Part shown: one piece after another, positions 17,357 through 27,323 of the stretch
Position numbering within the stretch: position 1 is the stretch's first letter
Layout of the letters: every line of letters starts with the position of its first letter
Origin: Chungangia koreensis
GTDB lineage: Bacteria; Bacillota; Bacilli; Bacillales_A; Planococcaceae
Assembly (NCBI RefSeq): GCF_042651785.1
Contig: NZ_JBHSEC010000002.1
Span: 124,001 to 188,000, forward strand
Direction of reading: 5' to 3'
Length of the DNA stretch: 64,000 bases
The notes under the pieces: model-generated
The model's input: the letters and a program-made list of their open reading frames with translations, nothing else
The model's database searches: none
What the model was told of the DNA's origin: nothing
Position numbers and translations under genes: made by a program

Positions 17357-17605
17357 AAAATCAGCAGTGCCCGCCACTTCGCTTTCCGTGGGCTTGGGCC
17401 AACAGGAGGTTGGTCACAAAGGAGTTGCCAAATAGCTACCTGAATCTGCTCCCCAGCAATTTTGCGACGAGCGAAGCGGTGGAGCAGCCAGGACGCGGCG
17501 CAATTAGCCTTTGTACTTTAACTTAGCCTTTGTTCATTCAACAGTCGTTACTGTGGGTTCTCAAGGCTCACGCTTTTCCCGCAGGAGTCGGCGCCTGCAC
17601 TTCAA
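17357..17605. repeat. Intergenic GC-rich repeat, copy A (about 250 bp)
   Basis: Between rqcH and pyrE. It begins AAATCAGCAGTG, contains CCACTTCGCTTTCCGTG, GGCCAACAGGA, TTGGTCACAAAGG, GGACGCGGCG, TTAGCCTTTGTTCATTCA and CCGCAGGAGTCGGCG. The same blocks in the same order occur in copy B at 40124. Copy A has an extra segment of about 57 bp (17430-17486) bounded by CTGCTCC / GGAGCAG and a doubled TTAGCCTTTGT. No coding frame is convincing. The remaining bases of the 17320-17741 gap are AT-rich and show only the terminator at its end. Confidence 0.8.
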
Positions 17606-17711
17606 GCAATAGTCGCTAAACAGGGATTTATATAACCTTTCTAAAGGATTACATTTCAAATAGACGTTAACGAGTTTCTCTTTTTTCCGCTTTTTTAATT
17701 CTACCTACAAA

Positions 17712-17746
17712 CTGAAAGCTCGCGGTTTGCCCGCGAGCTTTTTATA
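17712..17746. terminator. Bidirectional terminator between rqcH and pyrE
   Basis: Stem AAAGCTCGCGG / CCGCGAGCTTT (17715-17725 with 17731-17741) with a five-base loop, followed by TTTTTATAA on the plus strand. On the minus strand it starts right after the pyrE stop (17742-17744), so it ends the pyr operon. Confidence 0.85.
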
Positions 17747-18371
17747 ATTCGCCGTTCTTTAGTTTACTGTGCCATTCTGTCAGTTCTTCAATTTCTGTTT
17801 CAGATATGGAGCCGTTCTCTTTGGCGGCTTGCATTAATGCAGCGAAGTTAGACAGGCTATAGTAAGTTAGATCAGCTTCCATAAATGCTTCAGTTGCACT
17901 GTTCAATCCGTACGTGAAGATCGACACAACCCCTAATACTTCACATCCAGCATCCCTCAAAGCATTTGCAGCGGTTATGCTGCTACCGCCTTTAGAAATC
18001 AAGTCTTCCACTACTACTACCTTGTCACCTTCTGAAATCTTTCCTTCAATCTGATTTCCACGGCCATGCTCTTTCGGTTTCGACCGGACGTATACCATTG
18101 GGAGTTCTAATAGATCACTGACCCATGCAGCATGGGGAATTCCTGCTGTAGCTGTTCCTGCAATCACTTCCACTTCCGGGAAATTCTTTCGGATCAACTC
18201 GGTTAATCCTTCCGCTATTTCCTTTCGGATTACAGGCTCGGACATCGTTAGCCGATTATCACAATAAATAGGTGATTGTATTCCCGATGCCCATGTGAAT
18301 GGTTCTTTTGGGCTTAATTTGACCGCTCCCGTCTCAAGTAAAGCCTGCGCAATTCTCTTTTGCATTTTCAT
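17742..18371 (-). CDS. pyrE: Orotate phosphoribosyltransferase
   Basis: 209 residues, last gene of the pyrimidine operon; makes orotidine 5'-phosphate from orotate and PRPP. Seen are the substrate region FTWASGIQSPIYCDNR and the PRPP loop VVVVEDLISKGGSS. The start chosen is ATG 18371, which overlaps the pyrF stop in ATGA and has GGGAGG 10 bp upstream; a longer frame to 18392 would overlap pyrF further without support. Confidence 0.96.
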   Translation of the reverse strand: MKMQKRIAQALLETGAVKLSPKEPFTWASGIQSPIYCDNRLTMSEPVIRKEIAEGLTELIRKNFPEVEVIAGTATAGIPHAAWVSDLLELPMVYVRSKPKEHGRGNQIEGKISEGDKVVVVEDLISKGGSSITAANALRDAGCEVLGVVSIFTYGLNSATEAFMEADLTYYSLSNFAALMQAAKENGSISETEIEELTEWHSKLKNGEL

Positions 18372-19084
18372 TCGAAACCAGCCTCCCACCAATTTTTTAT
18401 ATCGAAATAAGTCGCAACCGGATCTGCAGAATTTGTTATTGCACGCCCTACTACGATATGTGTAGAACCTGACTTTCTCGCTACTGCTGGTGTAGCTACA
18501 CGCTGTTGGTCATGATTCTTCCCACCATCAAGCCTTATTCCAGGTGTTACTTTTAAGAAAGCATCCCCACAGGATTCACGGATGACAGCTGCTTCCTGAA
18601 CAGAACAAACCACTCCATCCATTCCTGCTGTTTTTGCTAATTCAGCGTAATTCAAAACGCTTTCCTTTAGAGTACGCTCAATGAGTTGTTCTGTTTTCAT
18701 TTGTTCTTCACTCGTTGAAGTTAATTGGGTGACTGCAATAATCTTAGGTCTTTTTTGTCCAGCTAAAGTTCCAGCCTCTAATCCTTCTATAGCTGCCTGC
18801 ATCATTGCTTCTCCGCCAGCGGCATGGACATTCACCATATCAGCCCCAATTCTGGCTAACCCTCTCATCGCTGAGCCTACTGTATTTGGAATGTCATGCA
18901 GTTTCAAGTCAAGAAAGACATCATGTCCCAATTCCTTTAACTTATAAACAATCGACGGTCCTTCCTGTAAATAGAGTTCCATTCCCACCTTAACGAAAAG
19001 GGATTCATTGAAAACGTTTAAAAATCCAATCGTTTCTTCTTCTGATGGAAAGTCAAGTGCGATAATCGGGCTGTTTTTCATCAT
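18368..19084 (-). CDS. pyrF: Orotidine 5'-phosphate decarboxylase
   Basis: 238 residues, forming UMP. The active-site DLKLHDIPNT (Asp-x-Lys-x-x-Asp pattern) and FVKVGMELYL strand are present, as is the C-terminal phosphate-binding VVGRAIT. GGAAGGAG stands 6 bp before the first of two consecutive ATG codons. It overlaps pyrD and pyrE by 4 bp each. Confidence 0.97.
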   Translation of the reverse strand: MMKNSPIIALDFPSEEETIGFLNVFNESLFVKVGMELYLQEGPSIVYKLKELGHDVFLDLKLHDIPNTVGSAMRGLARIGADMVNVHAAGGEAMMQAAIEGLEAGTLAGQKRPKIIAVTQLTSTSEEQMKTEQLIERTLKESVLNYAELAKTAGMDGVVCSVQEAAVIRESCGDAFLKVTPGIRLDGGKNHDQQRVATPAVARKSGSTHIVVGRAITNSADPVATYFDIKNWWEAGFE

Positions 19085-19992
19085 CGATGACTCCTTCCTA
19101 CTAATTCTGAAATGTGATCTATTCCCAATTCGTCAAGCTTTGCAGGAAGTTGTTCAATGATCGTGGGACATATGAATGGATCCACAAAGTTTGCGGTTCC
19201 AATGGCTACAGCACTCGCTCCTGCAGATAAGAAGTCGATCACATCGTCTACTTCGGTAATGCCACCCATTCCGATAATCGGAATGGAAACGTGTTTACTA
19301 ACTTCGTAGACCATCCTGATAGCTACTGGTTTGATCGCAGGACCGGATAACCCGCCAGTTCCATTTGCTATTACCGGACGGCCAGTTTTCGTATCGAGCC
19401 GCATCCCTACTAAAGTATTAATCATAGAAATTCCATCCGCTCCCCCTTCCTCGACCGCCTTCGCAATTGAAACGATATCGGTTACATTGGGAGATAGTTT
19501 TACATATACGGGTACAGCGGAAACGGCTTTTACGGCCGCGGTCAATTCCTTCGCAACGACTGGATCAGTACCAAATGTGATTCCGCCCAATTTCACATTC
19601 GGACAGGAGATATTCAATTCAAGTGCTTTTACATTCGGCGATTTTGAAATCTTTTCGGCAACCTCTACATAGTCTTCGGTCAACGTCCCCGCTACATTGG
19701 CAATAATCGGTACATTATATTGCTCTAACCAGGTAAGTTCTTCCGAAATCACTTTTTCAAGTCCGGGGTTTTGAAGGCCAATTGCATTTAGCATCCCGGA
19801 GGATGTTTCTGCGACCCGTGGCGTCGGGTTTCCTAATCGCGTTTCTACAGTAGTTGCCTTGATCATTATCGAGCCTAAAACGGAAAGATCATATAACTTG
19901 GCGAACTCTTTCCCGAAACCGAAACAACCGCTTGCCGGCATAATTGGATTTTTCAATGATAACCCTGGCAATTCAATATTTAACCGGTTCAT
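19081..19992 (-). CDS. pyrD: Dihydroorotate dehydrogenase (class 1B catalytic subunit)
   Basis: 303 residues with an FMN-binding TIM barrel: PIMPASGCFGFG near the N-terminus, the active-site cysteine motif NISCPNVKLGG, and IIGMGGI / AIGTANF at the C-terminus. Class 1B is inferred from the Cys active site and from pyrK directly upstream, whose FAD/2Fe-2S subunit passes electrons to NAD. It overlaps pyrK by 4 bp. Confidence 0.97.
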   Translation of the reverse strand: MNRLNIELPGLSLKNPIMPASGCFGFGKEFAKLYDLSVLGSIMIKATTVETRLGNPTPRVAETSSGMLNAIGLQNPGLEKVISEELTWLEQYNVPIIANVAGTLTEDYVEVAEKISKSPNVKALELNISCPNVKLGGITFGTDPVVAKELTAAVKAVSAVPVYVKLSPNVTDIVSIAKAVEEGGADGISMINTLVGMRLDTKTGRPVIANGTGGLSGPAIKPVAIRMVYEVSKHVSIPIIGMGGITEVDDVIDFLSAGASAVAIGTANFVDPFICPTIIEQLPAKLDELGIDHISELVGRSHR

Positions 19993-20762
19993 AGTTCAAC
20001 AACCCCCGCCTTGAAGACCGGACCGTCGGAACAAACCTTTACATAGTCCCGGCCATCCACCTGATTATTGGTCTTGCATACACATGCAAAGCAAGCCCCG
20101 ATTCCGCACCCCATTCGTTCTTCAAATGAAAGAAAGCCTTCTATACCGGCTAACTTCGAGGAAACGGCTTTTAGCATGGGCATCGGTCCACATGCATAGT
20201 AGTGGCTGATCTCTTTGGGCAGCTGATCGATAATATGGGTGACAAAACCTTTTTCTCCTGCTGTTCCGTCTACGGTAGCTATATATGTCTCACCAAGCGC
20301 ATTGAATTCTTCTTCGTAGAACATAACATCTGAGGACTGGAAGCCTAAGATATGGATTGGTTCCACCCCTACTTCCCTTAATTGTTTTGATAACTCATAA
20401 AGAGGGGGTACTCCTATTCCTCCTCCAATCAGGAAGACTTTTTCGCCTTCAATATTCACAGGGAAACCATTACCGAGAGGACCTAATACATCGACCACAT
20501 CACCCGGCGTTTTTGTAGAAAGGATGGATGTACCCTTCCCCTCGGCACGGTATATGATTGTAAATTCCCCTTTGTCTTTATTAATCGACGAAATACTGAT
20601 CGGCCGTCGAAGCAAAGGCTCAAAACCACCGCTTACGCGTATATGGACAAACTGTCCCGGCGTCCCCATTAAAGAGACGAGTTCGCCGGCCAGTGTCATT
20701 TCGAAAATATTCGTTGCCAATGCTTTCTGCTTGATGACCGTCATCTGTTCCTGTCGGATCAT
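19989..20762 (-). CDS. pyrK: Dihydroorotate dehydrogenase electron transfer subunit
   Basis: 257 residues: an FAD-binding ferredoxin-reductase fold (RRPISISSI, GGGIGVPPLYEL) and a C-terminal 2Fe-2S site with cysteines in GCGIGACFACVC and a later VKVCSDGPVF. I start at ATG 20762 (MIRQEQMTV), which overlaps the carB stop in ATGA; longer frames run back into carB. Confidence 0.96.
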   Translation of the reverse strand: MIRQEQMTVIKQKALATNIFEMTLAGELVSLMGTPGQFVHIRVSGGFEPLLRRPISISSINKDKGEFTIIYRAEGKGTSILSTKTPGDVVDVLGPLGNGFPVNIEGEKVFLIGGGIGVPPLYELSKQLREVGVEPIHILGFQSSDVMFYEEEFNALGETYIATVDGTAGEKGFVTHIIDQLPKEISHYYACGPMPMLKAVSSKLAGIEGFLSFEERMGCGIGACFACVCKTNNQVDGRDYVKVCSDGPVFKAGVVEL

Positions 20763-23700
20763 GCATGCACCCCCAAAGCGGGCATTGCTTCTGTTGAGAA
20801 TGTCATGGATTCCAATACTCGGAGAACCGCTTCTGCTGTATCCAATGATGTTAAGCATGGAATCCCGTTTTCGACCGACTCACGACGAATTCTGAAGCCG
20901 TCACGTTCTGGCTGTTTGCCCTTCGTCAACGTATTGATGACGAGTTGTGCCTCGCCCTTTTGGATAACATCTAATAGTGTCTGTCCTTCAGAACCGATTT
21001 TCCCAACTACTTTTACCGGTATTCCTTCGTTCTTCAATACGGTTGCTGTTCCTTCTGTTGCTAAAATCTGATAACCGATTTCAGTAAAGCGTGCAGCCAG
21101 AGTGGCGGCTTCGGCTTTATCTTTGTCTGAGATGGTCATTAATACAGACCCATACTCTCTGATTTTCATGCCAGAAGCGATTAACCCTTTATATAATGCT
21201 TTTTCAAGTGTAGTATCTTTGCCCATCACTTCACCTGTCGATTTCATTTCCGGCCCTAACGTAATATCAACTCGCCGTAATTTTGCGAAACTGAATACTG
21301 GTACTTTAACGTAAACGCCAGGTATATTCGGTTTGAGTCCTGTACCATAACCCATTTCCGGAATCTTATATCCTAAAATAGCTTTTGTTGCAAGATTCGC
21401 CATCGGAATATTCGTGATTTTACTTAAGAATGGAACCGTCCTGCTTGAACGGGGATTTACTTCTATGACGAAGACCTCATCGTCCGAGATGACAAATTGT
21501 ATATTTAACAATCCAATAATGTTCAGCCCTTTTGCCAATCGTTCTGTATAGTCGGCAAGTGTTTGAATATGTTTCGCGTTAAGACTTTGAGGAGGATAAA
21601 CAGCGATGGAATCACCGGAGTGTACGCCTGCTCGTTCGATATGCTCCATAATCCCCGGAATTATTACATGTTCGCCATCACTGATTGCATCCACTTCTAT
21701 TTCCATCCCTGTCAAATACCGATCGACTAACACAGGATGTTCATGAGAGGCTTCCACCGCAAACTCCATATAATGTCTAAGTTCCGCCTCATTGTAGACA
21801 ATTTCCATTGCACGCCCGCCTAATACATAGGATGGACGTACAAGTACTGGGTAACTGATTTCCTCTGCAATTTGCACGGCTTCTTCAACAGAAACGGCTG
21901 TCTTCCCTTTTGGCTGAGGAATGCCGATTTCTTGAAGAGCGCGTTCAAACTTGTCACGGTTCTCCGCGCGGTCCAAGTCTTCCAAGCTCGTTCCTAAGAT
22001 TTTGACACCTCGTTGGGCAAGTCCTTCAGCTAAGTTGATTGCTGTTTGGCCGCCAAACTGTACGATGATCCCTTTCGGCTTTTCTAAATCGATAATATGC
22101 ATCACATCTTCAATGACCAGTGGCTCGAAATACAATTTATCCGAGATGGAGAAATCCGTTGAAACCGTTTCTGGGTTGTTGTTAATAATAATCGCTTCAT
22201 AACCTGCTTCTTTTATTGCCCAGACAGAATGGACTGTTGCATAGTCAAACTCAACGCCTTGACCAATCCGTATCGGACCGGAACCGAGCACGACAATGCT
22301 CTCCCGCCCACTCTTGACTGATTCGTTTTCTTCTTCATAAGTTCCATAGAAATATGGCGTCTCGGATTCAAACTCTGCAGCACAAGTGTCTACCATCTTA
22401 TAAACTGGCAAAAGTCCGTTTTCTTTCCGCCAATTATAAACTTCAACTTCTGTCATATTCCAAAGAGCGGCAATCTTCACATCTGAGAAGCCCATACGTT
22501 TCGCTTTTTTCGCAATGACTACATTTAGCTTGTTCTCTTCAATCACCGTCTCGTATTTTACGATATTGTTCAGTTTGTTAAGGAAGAAGCGATCAATTTG
22601 ACTCCATTCATGGATTTCATCAATCGAACTACCTCTTCGAAGTGCCTCCCCGATGAAGAACAATCGCTCATCTCCAGCCCTGCGAATCCGTTTCTCAATC
22701 CATTCGTCTGTCATGCCCCCTGCATTTTTCAGTTCAATATGCATGTGACCTGTTTCTAATGAGCGGACCGCTTTTAAAATCGCTTCTTCAAAATTCCGGC
22801 CAATGGCCATTACTTCGCCTGTCGCTTTCATTTGTGTTCCTAAGTTCCGTTTCGCTGATTCGAACTTATCAAATGGCCATCTCGGAATCTTCGCAACCAC
22901 GTAGTCAAGTGCTGGTTCAAAGTGTGCGTAAGTTTTACCTGTGACCGGGTTCATCATCTCATCAAGCGTTAAGCCAACTGCAATTTTTGCAGCCAGCTTC
23001 GCAATCGGGTATCCCGTTGCTTTGGAAGCAAGTGCGGAAGATCGGCTTACTCGTGGGTTTACTTCAATAATGTAGTAATTGAAGCTGTCTGGATCGAGTG
23101 CAAGCTGAACGTTACAGCCACCCTCGATTTTCAGAGCACGGATGATTTTCAATGAAACATTGCGGAGCATCTGATATTCCCGATCTGATAATGTTTGGCT
23201 TGGCGCTACAACTATGGAATCTCCTGTATGAATCCCGACTGGGTCAAAGTTCTCCATATTACAGACAACAATTGCATGGTCCGCCGAATCACGCATCACT
23301 TCGTATTCGATTTCTTTATAGCCAGCAATCGATTTTTCAAGAAGACATTGACTTACCGGACTATACTTTAAGCCGCTCGCAACAATTTCAAGCAACTCTT
23401 CTTCGTCTTTGCATATTCCACCGCCTGTACCTCCTAATGTAAAGGCTGGACGAACAATGACTGGATAGCCGATTTCATTTGCAAATTCCACTGCTTCTTT
23501 CACGGAATGGACAATTTCGCTATCCGGTACTGGTTCATTCAATTCATTCATCAATGAACGGAAAAGTTCACGGTCTTCCGCTTTGTGGATCGCATCTAAT
23601 TTTGTCCCTAAAATTTCGATATTCAGTTCGTCTAAAATGCCAGAGTTTTGGAGTTCAATCGCCATGTTCAATCCAGTTTGTCCGCCAAGCGTCGGCAATA

Positions 23701-23956
23701 GGGCATCCGGACGTTCTTTTCGAAGTATCCTGCTAACAAACTCAAGAGAGATAGGCTCTATATATACTTTGTCTGCAATTTCAGTGTCCGTCATGATGGT
23801 TGCCGGGTTTGAATTGATCAAAATTACGCGATAGCCTTCCTCTTTTAGGGCAAGGCAGGCTTGAGTACCGGCATAGTCGAATTCTGCTGCTTGACCGATG
23901 ACGATCGGACCGGATCCGATCACTAAAATGGAGTTAATATCTGTACGTTTAGGCAT
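20759..23956 (-). CDS. carB: Carbamoyl-phosphate synthase, large subunit (pyrimidine-specific)
   Basis: 1065 residues with the duplicated ATP-grasp architecture: two halves, each with a GSGPI.IGQ.EFDYA nucleotide motif and NPR metal-binding motif, plus a C-terminal MGS-like allosteric domain. It uses ammonia tunnelled from the small subunit. In Bacillus this pair is named pyrAA-pyrAB. The start overlaps carA by 8 bp. Because it sits in the pyr operon it is expected to be controlled by PyrR. Confidence 0.98.
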   Translation of the reverse strand: MPKRTDINSILVIGSGPIVIGQAAEFDYAGTQACLALKEEGYRVILINSNPATIMTDTEIADKVYIEPISLEFVSRILRKERPDALLPTLGGQTGLNMAIELQNSGILDELNIEILGTKLDAIHKAEDRELFRSLMNELNEPVPDSEIVHSVKEAVEFANEIGYPVIVRPAFTLGGTGGGICKDEEELLEIVASGLKYSPVSQCLLEKSIAGYKEIEYEVMRDSADHAIVVCNMENFDPVGIHTGDSIVVAPSQTLSDREYQMLRNVSLKIIRALKIEGGCNVQLALDPDSFNYYIIEVNPRVSRSSALASKATGYPIAKLAAKIAVGLTLDEMMNPVTGKTYAHFEPALDYVVAKIPRWPFDKFESAKRNLGTQMKATGEVMAIGRNFEEAILKAVRSLETGHMHIELKNAGGMTDEWIEKRIRRAGDERLFFIGEALRRGSSIDEIHEWSQIDRFFLNKLNNIVKYETVIEENKLNVVIAKKAKRMGFSDVKIAALWNMTEVEVYNWRKENGLLPVYKMVDTCAAEFESETPYFYGTYEEENESVKSGRESIVVLGSGPIRIGQGVEFDYATVHSVWAIKEAGYEAIIINNNPETVSTDFSISDKLYFEPLVIEDVMHIIDLEKPKGIIVQFGGQTAINLAEGLAQRGVKILGTSLEDLDRAENRDKFERALQEIGIPQPKGKTAVSVEEAVQIAEEISYPVLVRPSYVLGGRAMEIVYNEAELRHYMEFAVEASHEHPVLVDRYLTGMEIEVDAISDGEHVIIPGIMEHIERAGVHSGDSIAVYPPQSLNAKHIQTLADYTERLAKGLNIIGLLNIQFVISDDEVFVIEVNPRSSRTVPFLSKITNIPMANLATKAILGYKIPEMGYGTGLKPNIPGVYVKVPVFSFAKLRRVDITLGPEMKSTGEVMGKDTTLEKALYKGLIASGMKIREYGSVLMTISDKDKAEAATLAARFTEIGYQILATEGTATVLKNEGIPVKVVGKIGSEGQTLLDVIQKGEAQLVINTLTKGKQPERDGFRIRRESVENGIPCLTSLDTAEAVLRVLESMTFSTEAMPALGVHA

Positions 23957-25049
23957 GGTGAATCTCCTTTCGGCTCTGTTGTTGAATCATGTCAATAAAG
24001 TCATCGAATAAGAAATTGGAGTCTTCAGGTCCTGGTGAAGCCTCAGGATGATACTGAGCAGAGAACGCTAAGTGTTTCTTGTGGCGTAAACCTTCTACTG
24101 TGCCGTCATTGAGTGCAATTTCCGTCACCTCAAGATCAGTGCCTTTGAGTGATTCAGGATCTACTGAATATCCATGGTTTTGTGAAGTTAAAAATGTCTT
24201 TCCTGTCACTAAGCTTTTAACCGGATGATTTCCGCCGCGATGTCCGAATTTCAACTTAAACGTGTTCCCGCCACAGGCTAAGGCAAGCAACTGATGACCA
24301 AGACAAATACCGAATACCGGTACTTTTCCCAACACGCCGTTTAAAAGTTCGATTGCTTCAGGAACATCTTTTGGATCCCCTGGTCCATTTGAAAGCATGA
24401 TACCGTCAGGGTTAAGCGAGAGTACCTCATTTGCAGTTGCATTATACGGAACGACGACCACGTCGCAATCTCTTCGATTCAGTTCCCGTAAGATTCCATG
24501 TTTCATGCCAAAGTCGACTAACACAACACGTTTCCCTCTACCAGGACTTGCATAGGAACGTTTAATGGAAACGGAGGCAACTTGATCAGTAGGTAGGTCT
24601 GTGCTTGATAGTTCTGCTAAAACAGTCGCCTTGTCTAAGTCGGCACCGGCTTCAGTGAAGTAACCTTTGATCGTTCCGTAATTTCGGATCTCTCGGGTTA
24701 ATCTTCGAGTGTCCACTTCTGAAATCCCTGGAATTCCTTTTTGTATTAAGAACTCGTTAAGTGAACGCTCACTTCTGAAGTTAGAAGGTTCTTCGGCTAA
24801 TTCTCTTATTACCAAGCCTTTTGCAGCCGGCTCAATCGATTCAAAATCATCCCGGTTTATACCGTAGTTCCCAATCAGAGGATATGTCATCGTGACAAGC
24901 TGTCCACAGTAAGATGGATCAGAAAGGACTTCTTGGTAGCCAGTCATTCCTGTATTGAATACGACCTCTCCAACGGAAGCTTTTTCTGCGCCAAAAGCCA
25001 CCCCTTCATAAATAGAGCCATTTTCCAATACTAAGTATCTCTTCTTCAT
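23949..25049 (-). CDS. carA: Carbamoyl-phosphate synthase, small (glutaminase) subunit
   Basis: 366 residues; hydrolyses glutamine. The N-terminal domain starts MKKRYLVLENGSIYEG; the class I glutaminase triad is visible as Cys in GICLGHQLL and His-x-Glu in QYHPEASPGP. The ATG at 25049 has AGGAGG 5-6 bp upstream and overlaps the pyrC stop in ATGA; six extra residues of a longer frame are not supported. Confidence 0.97.
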   Translation of the reverse strand: MKKRYLVLENGSIYEGVAFGAEKASVGEVVFNTGMTGYQEVLSDPSYCGQLVTMTYPLIGNYGINRDDFESIEPAAKGLVIRELAEEPSNFRSERSLNEFLIQKGIPGISEVDTRRLTREIRNYGTIKGYFTEAGADLDKATVLAELSSTDLPTDQVASVSIKRSYASPGRGKRVVLVDFGMKHGILRELNRRDCDVVVVPYNATANEVLSLNPDGIMLSNGPGDPKDVPEAIELLNGVLGKVPVFGICLGHQLLALACGGNTFKLKFGHRGGNHPVKSLVTGKTFLTSQNHGYSVDPESLKGTDLEVTEIALNDGTVEGLRHKKHLAFSAQYHPEASPGPEDSNFLFDDFIDMIQQQSRKEIHHA

Positions 25050-26329
25050 GCCTGTTCCTCCTGCCATACTATATTACCTCCAAATAGCGTCATGATCGGC
25101 CAGCCTTTACAATCCCAGCCTGCAAATGGAGTGTTTTCTCCTTTTGAAAGGAAATCTTTTGGATTGATTGGTCTTTGTTTTGTCAGGTCAATCAATACAA
25201 TATCAGCTTCTGCACCAGTCTCCAGTTTCCCATAAGGCATACCGAATACTTCAGCGGGTCGGATCGTCATCCAATCAGTCAGTTGCTTGAGTGTCCATTT
25301 TCCTTTTTCGACAAAATGTGTGTAAAGAAGAGGGAACGCAGTTTCAAAACCGACAATTCCGAATGGAGCAGGTTTCATGCCGTTTGATTTTTCTTCCTTT
25401 GTATGTGGTGCATGATCGGTTGCTATACAGTCCAACGTACCGTCTTGCAATCCCTCTCTTAGAGCTCTAAGATCTTCGGCCCCACGAAGAGGTGGATTCA
25501 TTTTGTAATTTGCATCATCTACAGGAATGTCGTCTTCACAAAGCAGCAAATGGTGAGGGCTAACTTCTGCAGTTACTTTTATGCCGGCTCTTTTTGCGTC
25601 TCGGATTACTCTGACTGACTCCTTCGTGCTGACATGGCAGACGTGGTAGTGAGCACCTGCAGCTTCCGCTAAAAGTACATCACGTGCAATATGAACCGAT
25701 TCCGCAATCGAGGGAATCCCTGGCAATCCAAGTTCGTGATTACGTTTTCCTTCATGCATGACACCGTTATAAATGAGAGAATTATCTTCACAATGTGCAA
25801 CGATTGGCATATTGATCTCCGCTGCGTCCTTCATTGCCTCATACATCATTCCCGCTTCTTGAATTCCGACTCCATCATCAGTAAAAGCGAATGCTCCGTG
25901 CGCTTTCAATTCCGCTAAGTTTGTGCGTTCCTTCCCCGCTTCACGGATAGTAATGGAAGCATACGGAAGGACACGGATTAATGCATTCTCCTCTATTAAT
26001 CTGTTCACTATTTGAATGTTCTCTTTTGTGTCAGGAACTGGCTTTGTGTTCGGCATCGCGCAAATTGTTGTATATCCTCCCCTTGCAGCAGCCCTTGTAC
26101 CTGATTCAATCGTTTCCTTCCGCTCACCGCCCGGCTCACGTAGATGTACATGGACATCTATGAATCCCGATGATGCGAAAGCTCCATTACCTTCAATCAG
26201 TTCTTCACCTGCATGTTCAATCGTTTCTCCGATTTCAGCAATCTTTCCATCTATGATTCGAATGTTCGAGTTGATAAGCGCGCCCTCTTCATTCAAGATG
26301 TTGATATTTTTCAAGAACTTATCCATCAT
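25046..26329 (-). CDS. pyrC: Dihydroorotase
   Basis: 427 residues of the class I amidohydrolase type. Metal ligands are visible: DVHVHLREPG, the HCED and HVST histidines and ATDHAPH. It closes N-carbamoyl-aspartate to dihydroorotate. The stop of pyrB overlaps the first ATG (ATGATG); either ATG at 26329 or 26326 may be used, with GGGAG just upstream. Confidence 0.97.
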   Translation of the reverse strand: MMDKFLKNINILNEEGALINSNIRIIDGKIAEIGETIEHAGEELIEGNGAFASSGFIDVHVHLREPGGERKETIESGTRAAARGGYTTICAMPNTKPVPDTKENIQIVNRLIEENALIRVLPYASITIREAGKERTNLAELKAHGAFAFTDDGVGIQEAGMMYEAMKDAAEINMPIVAHCEDNSLIYNGVMHEGKRNHELGLPGIPSIAESVHIARDVLLAEAAGAHYHVCHVSTKESVRVIRDAKRAGIKVTAEVSPHHLLLCEDDIPVDDANYKMNPPLRGAEDLRALREGLQDGTLDCIATDHAPHTKEEKSNGMKPAPFGIVGFETAFPLLYTHFVEKGKWTLKQLTDWMTIRPAEVFGMPYGKLETGAEADIVLIDLTKQRPINPKDFLSKGENTPFAGWDCKGWPIMTLFGGNIVWQEEQA

Positions 26330-27207
26330 TTCTCTCTCCCTTTCAAAACAGTTTCTAAGATTGCCATGCGGACAAACACACCATTATGCATTTGTTTGAA
26401 AATCCTGGACCGATCGCATTCAACCAACTCATCAGCAATTTCGACCCCTCTGTTGATCGGGGCAGGATGCATGATAATGGCATCTTTTTTCATCATTTTT
26501 TCCCGTTTTAACGTGAGACCATATTTTTCGTGATATTCCTCTTTTGAAAAAGAACCATCATTCCCATGCCGTTCGTGTTGAACTCTTAGAAGCATGACGA
26601 CATCACTGGATGGAAGAATTTCTTCCCATGAGGAAACAGTTTCAAATTCGCCTTTCCATTCTAAAGGGCTTAAATAATGGACATTTGCACCTAACATTTT
26701 CAGAGCATCTGCATTCGAGCGAGCAACACGACTGTGTGCGATATCCCCTGCAATCGTAATGGTAAGTCCTTCAAACCTTCCGAATTCCTGTCTGATCGTG
26801 TAAAGGTCCAACATGGATTGTGATGGATGCTGCCCAGCTCCGTCCCCGCCGTTAATAACGGAGATTCCGACGCCATTCAATAATTCGTTGTAATACTCTT
26901 CTGCTTCGTGGCGGATGACTAATGCATCCACGCCGATGGCTTCAAGCGTTTTAACTGTGTCAATTAATGTTTCGCCTTTGACCGTACTGGATGTTGCAGC
27001 TTCAAAGGGTAAGACATGGAGGTTCAGTTTGCGTTCAGCCATTTCAAAACTCATCTTCGTTCTGGTGCTTGGTTCAAAAAATAAGTTTGAAACGGTATAC
27101 GTCTCTTTTAGATTTGGTTTTGCTCCGCTTTCAAATTCTGCAGCCCGATCCAAAATCCGGATGATGTCTTCTGTGGATAAATTCTTCATGGACAAAACGT
27201 GTCTCAT
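26326..27207 (-). CDS. pyrB: Aspartate carbamoyltransferase, catalytic subunit
   Basis: 293 residues. Carbamoyl-phosphate loop FEPSTRTKMSFE, GDGAGQHPSQSMLD and HPAPINRG are present. I start at ATG 27207 (MRHVLSMKNLS) with GGAGGAGGA upstream; the reading frame stays open further but that part is the attenuator leader. No regulatory subunit gene is present, as usual in Bacillales. Confidence 0.97.
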   Translation of the reverse strand: MRHVLSMKNLSTEDIIRILDRAAEFESGAKPNLKETYTVSNLFFEPSTRTKMSFEMAERKLNLHVLPFEAATSSTVKGETLIDTVKTLEAIGVDALVIRHEAEEYYNELLNGVGISVINGGDGAGQHPSQSMLDLYTIRQEFGRFEGLTITIAGDIAHSRVARSNADALKMLGANVHYLSPLEWKGEFETVSSWEEILPSSDVVMLLRVQHERHGNDGSFSKEEYHEKYGLTLKREKMMKKDAIIMHPAPINRGVEIADELVECDRSRIFKQMHNGVFVRMAILETVLKGREK

Positions 27208-27229
27208 TCTGATCCTCCTCCTATTTTTC

Positions 27230-27268
27230 AGCAAAAGAAAAGCCTTCCTGACAGTCTGGAAGGCTTTG
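27230..27268 (-). terminator. Attenuator terminator in the pyrP-pyrB spacer
   Basis: Perfect stem AAAGCCTTCC / GGAAGGCTTT (27239-27248 with 27258-27267) followed on the minus strand by TCTTTTG. It sits just before the pyrB ribosome binding site and is the terminator part of the PyrR switch. Confidence 0.85.
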
Positions 27269-27323
27269 AGAGCGTAAAAGGGCGGTAAGAGGATATTCGG
27301 ATCCCTCAACTCTTTTACTCACT

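Noticed and set aside
20763..20858. 32-residue N-terminal extension of PyrK overlapping carB
   Set aside because: It reads carB in another frame; the ATGA overlap start at 20762 fits the operon pattern.
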